Source of the DNA: Rusavskia elegans
Taxonomy: Eukaryota; Ascomycota; Lecanoromycetes; Teloschistales; Teloschistaceae
Length of the DNA stretch: 64,000 nucleotides
Direction of reading: 5' to 3'
Assembly: GCA_011316305.1 (NCBI GenBank)
Contig: SAUG01000068.1
Span: 1-64,000, forward strand
Numbering within the stretch: the first letter of the stretch is position 1; the number at the start of each line of letters is the position of its first letter. The notes under the pieces were generated by a model, which was given only the letters and a program-made list of their open reading frames with translations, searched no databases and was not told the origin of the DNA. Shown here piece after piece: positions 34,762 through 48,150 of this stretch. A program made the translations under genes and the position numbers.

Positions 34762-35415
34762 TGTTGCAGGACTGATATCTCCAGGATTTCCCAAGGTTTT
34801 CACTGTTGTGGAGGAACGAAAGTAAAGATTTCATGATTGCACGGATAGATATCTAATCTAGGCAGGGCTTGGCAGGGGTCAATGAAAATATCAACGAACT
34901 CGGAAAGTATTCCCGAGGGTAATCGAGATGCACTTCACCGTCTACTCGATTGTAAGAGAAGCGGAATTGGTTGATATACATTTGACGTTCGTAGGCTACA
35001 CTGAAACTTAGAAGCTATACATGTATAGTCGAGCATGCTGCGAAGATGCACCGAAGCCGAGGGTCCTCACCACCCAGAATTTTCCTTCCATTACGCCAAT
35101 TGCCCTCCTGGCTGATGTTCCAACTCCCGCAGCAGGATACCCTGCCACTAAGATGCGTTCTAGAGGACAACCTCCCCTTCCCGTGATGTTTTCTGATACG
35201 CCTCTGGATTGGTATTCGTTTTATTCCATGACTGAAGCCGTGAAACGCCGTTCGATGCTCGCTGGGACAGATACATTACAATTGGGTTTTCTCGAGAAGC
35301 CTCTGCCGCATTCGCTGCGCCGGAAGTTCAGCAGACGCCAGTGCGGAGTCATGCCGATATCTCCATTCATACTATGAGTTCGATGCACATCCAACAAAGC
35401 CTGAGGTCCAGAACA
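34762..35415. other. Intergenic between PUF6 and the next minus-strand gene
   Basis: It holds the PUF6 promoter and the 3' flank of the upstream gene. The frames here on plus show no domain. Confidence 0.5.
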
Positions 35416-36904
35416 TCAAACAGCTTCCGAGAAGGACGATGCTTTTCTCCCCACGCCATCTTGCTTATTTGCGTCAGTGCTGCGAATACTCTGCATGTTG
35501 CCTGCCTGTTGTTGCAAAGGGATGCTTTCCTCGCCAAGATAATATTGACCTTGGGGGGAAGTAGATCTCACAAATTCTTCAAAACTTGGCGGCCCACGAC
35601 TCGGCTCTTCCATTGGCGTCATCAGGGGTGTTCTTTGAGGAGTCGCGAAAGGATCATTGCGAATCCCGGCGGGCAATACTGTTCCTTCAGAGAGGAAATT
35701 TCGATGTTCAGCAGGTTCTTGAACGGCGGTCCATTCTCCCGCAGTATCATTAACACGCACGCGAGGGAAAAGCTGTCCCGTCTCCGCTGCATGCGACTCG
35801 CGGTGGCTCGCAAGAGAGTCTAGGTGGGAGCTTCTGTAGCGAGCATTTGGAGGCTTGACTGCGGTAGGCTGAACAGGTCCGTTCGCGGCCGACCTCGGAT
35901 TTTGAGATAGACCAGCATGATGGCGGTTGCTCTCTCTTGATGATCCAGACCATGAATCATCAGAAGCACGCTGGCCTGAAAGTTCGTACTCGGCAGACTC
36001 TGGAAAGCAGTCAGTGAGCCACTGGTAGATAATGGGCCAGCCAGCCTTGGTGTTGAATTTGATGCTCAACAAGGCTTACCTTGAGAAGACTTCGATCCGG
36101 TCTTGGACGCCAATTGTCGGCCTTCGAGGCTCGCCAGAGCCTGTGCGTTATCTACCGTATGTGAATTGGAATACCTTAAGTGTGAAGCACGACGAGGCTG
36201 ATAGGTAGGTCGGTGAGCACTGTTGGCTGCGTATTCGGTGTATGCTGAGAGTCTCGAAGGTGACCGCTCAGAAGAGATCGACCGATCGAAGGGATTACCG
36301 GATACGCGTGTGTAGCTGGAATTGGAAGACCTTGCTGGACTGGGTCTTGGATGACCGTGCGCTGCTTGCGGGATTTCTAGTCTAGACATGCTGGAGACGG
36401 TCGAGTCCCGGTCTGATGCCGGCACAGGGTGTACAGGTGTACGAATGTCCTTGTTGGCCGATAAAGCTGGACTTCCTGGGCTGCTGTTCGCTGGAGTATT
36501 GGAACGCGAAATCCAGACCCCATCAACTTCGATTCCACTTTCGATCGCCCGCACACCGAATGGAACATCATTGCCTCTTCTCCCACGACCTGCGCTTGGA
36601 GCCCGCTCAAGACCATTCTCCCTCTGAGCAGCCCTCGTCTTCGCTAGGCGGGTGTACTTTCGAAGCTTCCAATGGTTATGAGCAACCTTGAGCACGCCGG
36701 CAAAGAGGACAGCAACCTATGAATTGTCAATGAGAGATCTGTTTGGGCGACGACCTGGTCGGACGGCATCCTTACAATGGAAACACCCATAACCTAGGAG
36801 CAGGAGAGACCTCAATCAGCAAGTATAATTTCAAAAGATAAGATTGTGCGACCTACAAAGGTCAACTTCTGCCAAAGCTGCCAGGAATTCCAGAAGGCAC
36901 CCAT
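35416..36904 (-). CDS. Single-pass membrane protein with long disordered tail, 428 aa
   Basis: Exons: 36,904-36,857; 36,793-36,776 (only 18 bases); 36,716-36,080; 35,999-35,416. Donors are GTAGGT, GTAAGG and GTAAGC; acceptors are CTAG, ATAG and CCAG; all frames close. The protein starts MGAFWNSWQLWQKLTF. A transmembrane helix follows (VMGVSIVAVLFAGVLKVA, about residues 17-34) and then a basic stop-transfer (HNHWKLRKYTR), suggesting a cytosolic C-terminus. The rest is Ser/Pro/Arg-rich and low in order. This layout resembles conserved fungal proteins of unknown function that begin MG-FW-SWxLWQK. No enzymatic motif is seen. Confidence 0.8.
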
Positions 36905-38563
36905 GATGCGTGGGAATGTGGGCGAGTTGGGTAGGTAAGAATTATGGCGAAAACAGATCAAAGCCCATCAATTCAATGAGACCTAGATATCAAAGCGAGT
37001 GACAGGAAGTTGGTGGTGAAACGAGAGTTGGAAGTGAGGATCCCAAAGATTGGAGTGAGTTGACGACGGATGATGAGCTAATGTGAAGAGTCTTCGTTGA
37101 GTGCTCCCGCTATGACATAAGAGTTCTTGGCGGAGCGATGGCCCCTTGATCTGTAGAGACTTGAAGTAATTGCGTGAAAGATGTGTGGTAACGAATGTCA
37201 GAACGAAACGATGGTGGGTTGTCCGTTGGTAAAGCCTGGCGGATTGGCAGAGGCAGCAGAAGTGGAAGTGGAAGTGGCAGTGGGAGTTTTGTTTGGTGGG
37301 CGGAAGCGATTCCTACGTACAAACCGTTGATCTTTTCCTCAAACAGCGCCCGAACTCTAATAGATGTTTCGGGTGTCTGACAATTTTTCTGCAGTCGCCT
37401 GTTCCGACGAGTTTCAGTGTTTCACAATCGCTTTGACGGTGGTGATAAGAAGAAGAGGATTTCCAGTGCGGAGCAGCAGACGGCGGCGGTGGTCAGACGA
37501 AGGAATACAATCCAACGGAAGAAAAGCTGGCCAGGTGGATCCAACCCACGTTACTCTACCTTAACGGTGCAGGCTGGCAGGCAGTGCCTTGCTTCTCCCG
37601 ATCAAGTGTGGATCGACCTGGCCGTGGGTGGGATTATTATACCTCACGCTGTACATCATGTATGCACGCCCAATGCCGGTCGGATACGACAATGAGCTAC
37701 AGCAAGGCTACAGGGTCTTTTACGAACGTTCAAGGGAACACTGGGGCTTCCATTTTTATTCCCAGTGGGTCCTTGTACAGGAAGACGGTAGACGACTGCT
37801 TGGCGCTCCAATTGCTTTTCGTTCACAATGTCCTTGCTTACTTTCGGCCATCTTAGACACCAGTCTTGCCTTGTTTGGCTTGCGCGCATCCGCTCTTGCG
37901 TCGAGATGCCATGCCCATTGATGAGATCCTGCATGTCCATCGGGCTGTTCATCCTTTCGACTTGCTCTAGATCATCCGTTTCCCGAGGCTCGAACTACTG
38001 GTATTGGAAGTCCTCCCTTCATCATCTCATGATCTCAGGCCAAGAGGAAGGTGCTGAGAGAAGCCGAAACAAGCAAGTTCGTGGCTGATTCTAAGTTCGA
38101 AGCTTGCTGTCATCCCCGCGTGGCGTGGTCAGATCCTTACCAAGTACCAGGGGCACCAAGGTCGGACGCACGACTTCCACGACAGGCTGTGACAGATGCT
38201 GTCGCTAAAGATAGAATCAAGATGTGGCGACTTTATATCCTGTTTGCGATGGGGTACTCCGTACTTCAGTGGTAACTTGTTTGTTGTTCGCCGAGACCAA
38301 GATGCAAGTTTGCTAGATGGAAAGCCTCCAATCTCCAAACATGACGGTCCATCTTTCTGGGTAAACAGAAAATGACGGAACCTTAAGGTACGCTACCTGT
38401 ATCGGTCTTAGCGTACTGGGCAACTCGGCTCCTCCGAGGGTCCGATCTGGTGACAAGAGTCGTCATCAAAAGATACCAATGCATTTCAGTAATCCTATAC
38501 GGACATCTTATGAAATGACTGGCATTGTTTAATCGCATTGTCTATACATAATCAGTATAAGCC
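36905..38563. other. 1.66 kb without a recognisable gene
   Basis: It contains the promoters of the two divergent flanking genes. A short GGAAGTGGAAGTGGAAGTGG-type microsatellite lies near 37,258-37,285. Minus frame 37,952-37,656 (98 codons) is Arg/Gln-rich but has no domain or splice support. Confidence 0.5.
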
Positions 38564-39485
38564 ATGCCGCCATTCCGGAATCCCTTCGGCAGAAAGCCGC
38601 CTGTGGTCAATGGCCCTACCTCGCTGCACGACGAAAACACACCTTCGTCTAGACTCAATGGAGACACTACGGCGCAAAGACCAGACTACACTTCTTCCAG
38701 AGCATCATCTTCATTGAGCATCAAGAGAAGAGAGGAGCCAAGTGAATACAAACTCAGTGGTAAACTCACACCGGTGACGGCGTTGGGTAGCAATTGGCAA
38801 GTCGCTGACAGGGTACCAGTTGTCAATGACAGCGGCGTCTACCTTCCCGTATGCTACATCACAGCGTCTTTCTCAATGCTTCTAGTAATCCAGGTGTAGC
38901 CCTCTCCGCCAGAAAAGAAGAGCTTTTGGTCTCGTTCACCCACATCATCAACCATATCATCGAATCATCGCAGTCTGTTGAATGAGAACGAGCCTTTCTC
39001 TATCTCTCGCGAGTCGTTCGAGTCCTATCGCAGATCTTTCGTACGTCACGCTACTATATAGCAGAACCATGTTTCAGCCGTATCTAATACGCTCGTTTCA
39101 GGACATCTCCGCAAGATCTCCCGTCCCACCAGAACCCCTCACACCTCGACAAAGCCTTGATGCAAGGATAGCCAGACCTCCGCGATCATCGATCAAAGAT
39201 CTGCCCAGGCCACAGCCCACCGACGAAGAAGTCTTCGAAGATGTTGGGTTGAATGACGAGACCAAGCAACCACCACCGAAGAGAAAAGGCATCTTTGCTA
39301 GGTTTGGCGACAACTCCGACACAGCGGCTTCCGGTGACGGCTCTAGACCCAGCTCAAGTCACAGAGGTTTCCATCTTCCGGGCAGGAAGCGAGGACAAAG
39401 CGGACAGGGGGCAGAGTTGGGGAACATCGATCGCCCCCAAGCACCAATCATCAAGGAGCCAGAGGACGAGGGCACGATTCGGTGA
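38564..39485 (+). CDS. Unrecognised disordered fungal protein, 269 aa
   Basis: Three exons: 38,564-38,848, 38,900-39,040 and 39,102-39,485. Introns start GTATGC and GTACGT and end TGTAG and TTTCAG; exon lengths are all multiples of three. The protein starts MPPFRNPFGRKPP and passes through a motif SISRESFESYRRSFDIS and a Pro-rich segment. It ends in a basic stretch (KRKGIFARFG) and a Ser/Arg/Gly-rich tail. Most of it looks disordered. The N-terminus and the RESFESYRRSF block look conserved-protein-like, but I cannot name the family. Confidence 0.75.
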
Positions 39486-39950
39486 ACAACCAGACTGGAT
39501 AATGATGAAATTCGGATCATTCTGGAGATTCCGACAACATGTACCATTAACGGGATGTTGGTCACTAAGGCAGGCGTTGTCAGAGTATGGTCCGTTGTCG
39601 ATGACACGCGGTACGACCTGGATCAGCCCTCAACTTTATGGATCAAGCGAAGCATTTGAGAACTCTCGAGGCTACGGATTATTTAATTTGAATTGAGTGA
39701 AGACCCAACGAGGCAGAGCTTGGGCAAATGTGATGTGGCATAGAATAGATCCTCGTGTCTATCCTTCGAATCTCGTTGTCGAGTTATCTATTCACGCCAA
39801 TGACCCAGCCCCGCCAAAAGGAAACAATGATCACGTGATATCGTGTCTGCTTTCCCTCGCGCTTTGAGTAAAGCGTGTTATTGCCACGGGTTTCAGTTTC
39901 ATCCCTCCACCAACATCTGCCACTCTCCCTCCAACATTGCAGCCGTCAAC
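39486..39950. promoter_or_regulatory. Promoter region of RAD51
   Basis: Non-coding. The leader just upstream of the RAD51 ATG is pyrimidine-rich (CCACTCTCCCTCC at 39,919-39,932). No specific operator was identified. Confidence 0.4.
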
Positions 39951-41157
39951 ATGAGCGGCGCTGAAGCCGAGGAGACACAGTCGGTCGTCGAAGATGGGGG
40001 ACAAGGACCTGGAGCTCCAACACCGTTGAGCGTGCTCGAGGTGAGCATTTACACCGTTCAGTAGAAACGGGAACCTTTCTGTAACATAACCGCAGGGTGT
40101 CGCAGGTCTTTCCGCTCGGGACATCAAACTCGTCGTCGATGGAGGTTTCAATACCGTTGAATCGGTTGCGTATACGTCAGTGTACCGATTTTACTCTTAA
40201 CATCACAGCTGATGATGGATGCAGGCCGAGGAGAGTACTGGAGCAAATCAAAGGCATATCTGAGCAGAAAGCTACCAAGATACTAGCAGAAGGTAAGTGT
40301 CTGGCAGGGCCTTGCCTGTATGTAACGGCTGACCAAGATCAAAAGCTTCAAAGCTTGTTCCCATGGGTTTTACGACGGCCACAGAAATGCACCAGCGCCG
40401 AAGCGAACTGATCTCGATCACGACCGGCTCAAAACAACTTGACACTCTACTGGCGGGCGGCATCGAGACAGGCTCGGTGACTGAAATATTCGGGGAATTC
40501 AGAACAGGAAAGAGTCAGATATGCCACACGCTGGCGGTGACTTGTCAACTACCTTTCGACATGGGCGGAGGGGAGGGCAAGTGCCTCTATATCGATACAG
40601 AAGGGACCTTTCGACCAGTGCGATTGCTTGCGGTGGCCAACAGATATGGTCTTTCTGGCGAGGAAGTTCTGGACAACGTCGCATACGCTCGGGCCTACAA
40701 TTCCGATCATCAGCTGCAACTGCTCAATCAGGCATCGCAAATGATGTGCGAAACCCGCTTCTCTCTTCTTATAGTCGACTCAGCTACTTCCCTCTACCGT
40801 ACAGACTTTTCTGGTCGAGGCGAGCTGTCAACGCGACAGACGCATCTGGCCAAGTTCATGCGTACACTACAGAGGCTAGCGGATGAATTTGGAATAGCGG
40901 TGGTCATCACGAACCAGGTCGTCGCACAGGTCGACGGAGGGCCCAGTGCAATGTTCAATCCAGATCCGAAAAAGCCTATTGGAGGGAATATCATTGCACA
41001 CGCCAGCACAACGAGATTAAGCTTGAAGAAGGGTCGAGGGGAGACGAGGATATGCAAGATCTATGACAGCCCTTGTCTACCGGAGAGCGATTGCTTGTTC
41101 GCCATCAAGGAGGACGGGATAGGAGATCCGAGCCCGAAGGACTTGGAGAAAGACTGA
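39951..41157 (+). CDS. RAD51: RAD51 recombinase, 349 aa
   Basis: Four exons: 39,951-40,040; 40,096-40,175; 40,225-40,292; 40,346-41,157. Donors are GTGAGC, GTCAGT and GTAAGT; frames add up to 350 codons. It forms nucleoprotein filaments on single-stranded DNA and catalyses strand exchange in homologous recombination. A helix-hairpin-helix N-terminal domain ([32 protein letters not shown]) precedes the RecA core. Walker A GEFRTGKS is at residues 129-136 (K135). Walker B LLIVD ends at D224. The polymerisation motif region (GFTTATE, about residues 87-93) is present, and the DNA-binding loops ([16 protein letters not shown]) are intact. Length matches fungal Rad51 (uvsC/mei-3). Confidence 0.97.
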
Positions 41158-41498
41158 TGATTGACTGTACATGGCAGCATGGATGGCAATTGCAGGGAAT
41201 GATTGCTGGCGTTGAAAGCATTGCGATATAGATACCATTGGGCGCTAGTGGTGCTGGTTGGAGCTCATCAATTTTATACTGTCTTGAAGCTTCTGATGTG
41301 ATGTTTACACTGCGTATCTTCATGCATAATCAGGATTTACTTGAACATTATCATATCAACGTATGAAGCGTTGCATCTTATCAACAGTTGCGTATCCAAA
41401 GTAATAATGCATCGAGTATTGTTCCGACCGTCGTGAAATTCGAAACTCCCTGTGCACGCTCTACACGCAACAGCAACAGCAGCGCATGGAACATCAAC
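41158..41498. other. Intergenic between RAD51 and NUP120
   Basis: About 340 bases. The frame of NUP120 is open back to about 41,388 but has no ATG before 41,499. Nothing else is seen. Confidence 0.5.
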
Positions 41499-44400
41499 AT
41501 GGGGACCCAAGCTCCGTCGGCGTCACTGTACGCTTTCACAGAGACTCGTATAGATCTCGAAGCCCTGGATCAAGGTTCTGTGGTTCAGGTCCAGTTGCCA
41601 GCCAGTCGCGGTTCACGTTCACAACGTCGGATACTTTCCAGCACCGCTGGCTCCGCATCATCCAACAACGAAGAGACCTACAGTAGGGGCTGTCTCGCGA
41701 GCGCCAGCTCCATATACTTCAGCAGATTAAACAACTATCCTCGAAGCTTCCTTTGGCGCGTCCTGGAAAACAACAAGGTCCTCGAATTACGAGCCACAGA
41801 TCTACGCAAAACCGAGAACATCAAGGCAGAAGCTACGGTGATCTTGCAACTAGGATTTCCGAGCGCTATACGGAAGGGCGGAGTAGCATTGGCTGATGAT
41901 GGAGGAGATGCACTCAGCGTCTTCGTCCTCACAAAAAGCAATGACTTGTTCACCCTCACGATCCCGAACAAGTCCTTCTACAACGTGACATCGCTGGAGG
42001 AAGACGCAGGAAAGTGGTGCAAGACCAACAGACCATCCTCCTTTGTCCTCAGCACGCCCCACAGATTAGTCGCTGGAAGTCCGGGACAGCTGGTGGTTGC
42101 ATTGGCAGATGGAAAGCTACTGACGCTCAATCGGAAGGACGGTCAAGATGGGTCCATCTGGCAAGAAAGATCCTACCATGACGGAAAATGGGGCTCCTCC
42201 CTGCGCGGTCTGATCAATTGGCAAGGCAACAATACCGTTCGCTATGATGGGATTGTCTTGGATCCGAACGCTGCGATTGCTGTCGACTTCTCCCCCTCAA
42301 GGACCCACCTTCTCACCGTATGCACCAACCATACCTTCAAAATCTGGAATCTGGCCAGAAGCAGCAATGTGTTTAGCATGGACCTCCTTGGCCAACGTCG
42401 AGAGCCTCAGGATATCTCAAGAGTGATGCTGGATCCGGGACGCCCAGAGATTCTAAGAGTTTTTGAGGCCGATGGAGCTATCGCTGGCGACGAGTACTAT
42501 GCCATTACATACTCACCTCATGATGGAGGACAATTCAAGATATGGGCGATTAGAGATGCAGACCAGGGCAAATTGGGTGTCCGATTCCTACACTCCGACG
42601 ATGCCTTGAGGCCACCAGACCCGGATTCAGATCCCGAGAGTAAGACGGTCTGGCAAGTGGCAGACTTCAAGGTCGGGGGCGGAACCCAGGGTTCTGTTAT
42701 GAAGTTCTGGTTGTTGATGAGATCGAATAAGAGGTACAAAACATACAATCTCAGCTTTGATTTGGTTGATTTGCCGGCTGCATGGAACGACAAATGGGTG
42801 TTGGCGGCGACGGAAACCCTAGGCCAGACACAACCCCCTCAACTTTCACCGTCTGATCCTCAAGACGCCTCCGAAACATGGCTCGAATACCTTCTCTACC
42901 CAGGCAGATTTACACGTACACTTCTGGAGACTGCACTGTCGATATACCGATCAGCTCGCAGATTGACTTCTCCAGAAGACGCCAAGGCCACTTTAGAGGA
43001 ACGATTGAGTTCAGCAATGATGGCACAAGTTATATCACAGTCTGTGAAGGATGATGCGGACAGTGGCACACCTTTCGCTCAGTATCGTGAGTCCATGCAG
43101 CAAGAGTGGGGCTTGTTCTACCAGGAAGTGCAGGATCTTGACAGGTTAACATGGCAGCCGCTGACGCTGACGTTTGATGAACCCTTTGGGATGCCTTGTT
43201 TGATTTTTGCCGGTGGATGTGCTTTAATCCGATGTTGCGGTCAGGTTGAAGCAATAGCTCGAAACACGTCCGCTGCCTGGCAAGCATTGCCAGAATTCTT
43301 CGAGGTTCCGTCTATTGAAGATGGTTCGGAACGAATGCCAATACTACCCGAGGAACTTTCTATAATAATCGAAGGAGCGGCCGCCTTTACAAGGACCTTC
43401 AGTGCCACTTTCAGACATTACTGTCACAAGTTGCTCTCTAGTGAGCTGTGGCAAGACCCGGTCTACTCGGTGGCTGATCGCATTGGCAACTACTACGAAC
43501 ATTGTGGCTTCGCTGAGGAGGTTACGGACTCAGCCATTGACAGTCTGAAGGACACCCTTGGGCCTCTTGGGTCGTTCGAGGGTTTGACATCCGACCACTT
43601 CCTGGCCATCATCAAGAGGCTGCCTCATTCAATGGCAACAGGGGAATCCAGCCTCGTATCCACCAAGCTGGGTCTCAAAGTCCTGGTTAGAGGCGCGCAA
43701 GAGATGCTAAACCTACACGCACAGATACTGTTCGACTTGCTTATGGTGGTTGTGTTCATCGAAGTCGAAGGCCATGAAGAGGTGATGACAGAATCGAACC
43801 TCAATACTTCCAATGTCTTTATGGCCCTGTCAGAACAGATGCAAGTGTACAAATTCATGCAATGGCTCGCGTCGAGCGTCTGGGCTGGGCAGGACAGACC
43901 TCGCAAGAGTCCCGACGAGAACGCAATACCCAACAAACAAGCAGGCGCCGGCTTGACGGTTCTCGAAAGTCTCTTCGCAGCTGATGTCCGCCCGCAACCA
44001 CGTAACGGGCACTTTCAAAGCGGTTTCTTAACCGATACTACCCAGGACCTACTCTTCCACATTCTAGGCGGCGATTATCCCTCCGTGACTCTTGATCGGG
44101 TCCTCGTCTTTGTACAGTGCAACCTTCTGAAGCAGGGTGATATCGACTTGGCTTCTGACTTTGCTCAATTCCAACCAACCACGGCTTGGTCTATCTATAT
44201 TAGAGGACGACTTCACCTGAAACTTGGTGAAATAGCAGAAGCAGCAATATGCTTTAAGAAAGCTGCTTACAAGATGGGTAAATCCTCCCACTTCCCACTG
44301 GTATCAACGCTAATGGTCCTTCTTCGCAGCTGCACAACAGTCTTTCCCAGGACGAAATCAACGAGATGGTCGAGGGTCTGGGTCAGAAAAGAATCAAGCT

Positions 44401-45282
44401 GCCCAGCACTACCATGATGTCTCCGCCGAGCTTCTTTCCCTAAAAGAAGCGGGATACCTTGCCAAAGGTCTCCCCAAATACTACACACACATCATGCACC
44501 TCTTTCAAGACGCTTCCTACCCCTCCTCCGCCGGTGATTTCGCCCGGCTAGCCATTCAATTCGCTTCTGAATCTTCGGAACTACTGACATTCCTTCTGAA
44601 GTCCCTTTTCACCTCTTCCCTTCAGACGTCCGATATTCAGAGCGCTTACACCTCCCTGGTGCGACTGCCAAAGGAAGAGCGAGGCAAACTTCTACCGGAA
44701 CTCGTAAAAGCGCTGTTGACTCTGCCCAATGGAGCCAGTCAGCTGCTCGAGCTGCCCTGGCCAGCGCATTTCCATGCGGCTATTGATGAAGAACTCGTGG
44801 ATGCGCGCCGACATTCCCAGATGTCATCAACTAATCCAACCACGGCTTCGACACCGAGAGATCGGCGTAAAATTCTTGCGGCTTGGAGGTTGCGACATGG
44901 AGATTTCCGCGGTGCGGCTGCGGCATTGTATCCCCAATTACAATCACTGGTGTCACAGCATCAAAAAGGGAAACAGAAGGCAGGCGTTATGTCTCAATCC
45001 AAGATCGGTGGCTCGAGGAATAGCAATGAGGGAACAGGGCAGGGCAACAGAGGGGTGGATGAAGCCTATCTAAGTGTGATCAACCTCATGGCTTGTATCG
45101 ACAGCGGGGAACAAGAGAAAAAAGGCACATGGCTACTGAGTAATGCTGACGGGGGCAAGAGAAGAGTGGTGACGATTGAAGATGTGAGGAAAGGCTGGCA
45201 GAAGGAGTTGGATCGGAGGAGTGTGGTTGAGGGAGGGAGATGGGGTTTTGGCATGGCAGGAGATGAGATGGATTTGGGATAG
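41499..45282 (+). CDS. NUP120: Nucleoporin NUP120 (Nup160 family), 1,243 aa
   Basis: Two exons, 41,499-44,277 and 44,330-45,282, are joined by a 52-bp intron (GTAAAT...CGCAG) that restores the frame. The first ATG in frame is at 41,499 (MGTQAPSASLYAF). The protein is a scaffold subunit of the Y-shaped (Nup84/Nup107-160) nuclear pore subcomplex. The N-terminal half is a beta-propeller of the Nup120/160 type (AVDFSPSRTHLLTVCTNHTFKIWNL is one blade). The rest is alpha-helical (for example YYEHCGFAEEVTDSAIDSLKD and GRLHLKLGEIAEAAICFKKAAYKM). Length fits filamentous-fungal NUP120. Confidence 0.88.
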
Positions 45283-45667
45283 ATCATTTCAATCTTTCCA
45301 GTGTGATTTAGGTAGAGTTCATGATACCCAGATGCGACGCATAGCACGGATCTGTTTTGACCTTGAGACCCACATCATTTGAATTGTCGGTGGTGTTTGG
45401 CACAGGCAACCATAACCTACTGCATTTTGCCCTCCTTGTCAATGTTCATGGTAGACTTGGGGAAATTCTTAATACATAATGGAGTTCGGAGCTCTGTCGA
45501 TAGCCCGTTTCCATCTTACATGTATAAAGTAATCCTTCTGCCTTCTCTCTATTCAGGATAGATGGTGAACTTTCCACTCGCCCACATCGATCTTCAATAG
45601 ATCACAGAAATAAGATGACTCAAGACTCCGCACGAACGGAACGTGTGACCTTCATTTCAGCTTCGCG
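45283..45667. other. Intergenic, nothing recognised
   Basis: The 3' flank of NUP120 and promoter of the Zn2Cys6 gene; no distinct motif could be supported. Confidence 0.5.
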
Positions 45668-48150
45668 ATGGGCAGAAAGCCAAATCAGCTGGTGCTCGAG
45701 TACTTCGACCGGGGTGCCAAATTAGAAGACAACAGCAATCGCTACGTACACACATGTAAAGCCTGCGGCAAAACCTTTCCCAAGGGAAGGGTTGAAGGTC
45801 TGATTGCACACATTGAGAAGAGTTGCGCCAGTATCAGAAGAGAAGACCGCATGCGCATCCTCTCCCAGACGGCTCCATCTCCACAACCGGTTCCACACCA
45901 GAACAGCAACGATGTTCATTCATTGGATTATCCGCGTAGCCATGCTCTGGGAGAACACCAACCCATCCCAGCAGTCAGCAGCGGTCGAAGCCTCACGGGA
46001 CTGGAGGCATTGGCAGAAGCAAGCCGTCAACTGGAACATCCATCACCACCCGGCATCAGTCCAGCTCTTCAGGGTTCATTGATCGATCCTGATTTAGAAG
46101 GGGGAGGTTCTATCTTCGGACCTTCGGATTTGGGCAGAGGCCTGGCAGAAAATGGTAAGAGGAGACTCAATGCGTGCATTGCAAGTTGTTGATCCTGTAG
46201 GTAATTACAATACGCACTCTACAACAACTGGATCGGATGGAAGCTACACTTTCCCTCATATTACTATCGGAGTGCCTCGATCGTCATCTGCAAATCTCCA
46301 TCAATCTCATAATAAATCCCACGACCCTACCAGATTGTCCTTGATTGCGGCGTCTGCTACTGATCTTGAGGCCAGGTTGCCTCCGGTCGACGGAGAGCAA
46401 CAACAAGACCAAGAACAGATAATCCAATCTCAAACTTCTAGCTCTCAGCAGCCTGTGCTATCAAAGGAGCCGACCCTCCACTCCAGCAGTAGAGATTCAC
46501 ATGACCCAGTTGAGGACCCGATGCCAGTCAAGGGGCTGCCGCCTGCTCCAGGGCCATTGCCAAATCGGCCTCGTATTAAATCAAAGCTAGAATATAGCCC
46601 CAGCGGACACAGTCGAGTTCCTGAAAAATCCCATGGCCGGGCTCAGAAGGTTCGTGGTAAGTTCACTGACTCTCGAAGGCAGGAAGTGCAGGAAATCAGG
46701 AAAAAGGGGGCTTGCATTAGATGTCGGATGTTAAGGAAAACGGTATCTGTCCCACGGTCTTCTAGGTCTATTATTTTGTTTTGGCTGATCTAAAGATCAG
46801 TGTAGTGGCGAGAGTCCTTGCAAGACTTGCGCTTCGGTCGTCAGTGCCCGGGTGTGGAAATTGGACTGCATGAGGACGAGCATCTACAAGGAAGTGGACA
46901 CTTTCCGCACAGGTGCATTCTACACGCATGGATCTTCTACGTCACCGCTGAATGTCTCAGGTCTCTTTCGTAAACTCGCGTCCCGCCATCTGGAGCGTTG
47001 CAGAGAGCAAAAGTCCCAGGAATGGGGTGAATGCTTCGTCAAGTTTGCTAGTGGAGAGACTGACTCTAAGCCACTGCCGTTCATGGCCCAACTGGACAGA
47101 CGGAAGAACGGGCAAACCATTGAAGGGCATGACCCTAGCATTCAAACCTCAATCGAGAGTATTGTCTGCATAGAGGAGATGACAGACCAGATCTTGTCGA
47201 AGCTAGTCCCTTTCATGCGAACCACCATTCTCCACCCCGGTTACAGAGAGCCACCACTGCTCTCAAGGCAGACCTTCGGCGCCGTAGTAGGATCAGAGGT
47301 ACGCCGGAATTGTGTTTTATAGAGAAAAGACCCCAGCGACTAATTCCGTTGAGTAGGATAAACTCCTCGCTCAGTCTTTCAATCTTTGGAGCCTCATACA
47401 AGTCATTGTCAGCAGTCCAGATGATTGGGATATCTCCATGCATCCTTCAAAACTCAATCCCAATCATAAGAGACAGGTGCCCGGTCAAGCTCAAGGTTCT
47501 TGTGAACCGACCTCCGACTCTTTCCAATCCGGCCACACCGTTACAGCGCAATTACAAGCTGCGGCGGAGCAAGGAGCCTGTGACATCAGCAAGCATATCA
47601 TGGTCGAGCTCGAAAAGCGATTAGAACGTAAGGAAAGATGTCAGGGGTTCGAGACCTTTTTCGTCGGCATCATCCTATTGAACTGCATAGAACGGATGAG
47701 CTGGGCAATGAAGAGAGCAAGCCTTACAGAGGAGGCTCAAGACGTGTGCAATCTCCATCCGCTAGGATCCAGAGTACCTTTGACTGACGATAGTTCAGTG
47801 GACGCTTGGAACATCCATCGATTCCTATATGGATCAAGCTGCACACTTTGCTGAGTTCCTTTCGAAGCTGTTCCAGATGCGAGGGATCCTTGCGGACGTC
47901 CGGCCAGATCCGCAAGATGGCATTCTACATGGAGGTCCTAGGAATACACCGACTGTCGATCAATGGCTCAATGAGCTGCAGCTCACCAGTAAGTTCATTC
48001 TCATCTCCTACGATCGAGACGTACTTTGTGGAGCTGACATGGTGTCCAGGCAAATCGCTCGAGGAACGGAGAGGAGCACTATTCGACGCATCGGATCGTC
48101 GCTGTTTCGACTTTCGATTTGCCTCTCGTTTATTGCTCCTGATAGAATGA
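45668..48150 (+). CDS. Zn2Cys6 transcription factor with N-terminal BED-like finger, 734 aa
   Basis: Six exons: 45,668-46,154; 46,201-46,742; 46,801-47,298; 47,357-47,743; 47,799-47,988; 48,050-48,150. Donors include GTAAGA, GTATCT, GTACGC, GTGTGC and GTAAGT; all frames close at 735 codons. The N-terminus carries CKACGKTFPKGRVEGLIAHI followed by C, a C2HC arrangement like a BED or zf-type finger. The Zn2Cys6 cluster is at C334, C337, C344, C350, C353 and C366; the last spacing (12) is long but typical of this subfamily, which ends with W-x3-C-x-R-T. The C-terminal half is helical, with KxxSW- and DxRCFDFRFAS-type motifs seen in homologous fungal regulators. It likely binds DNA in the nucleus; the target genes are unknown. 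Confidence 0.85.
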
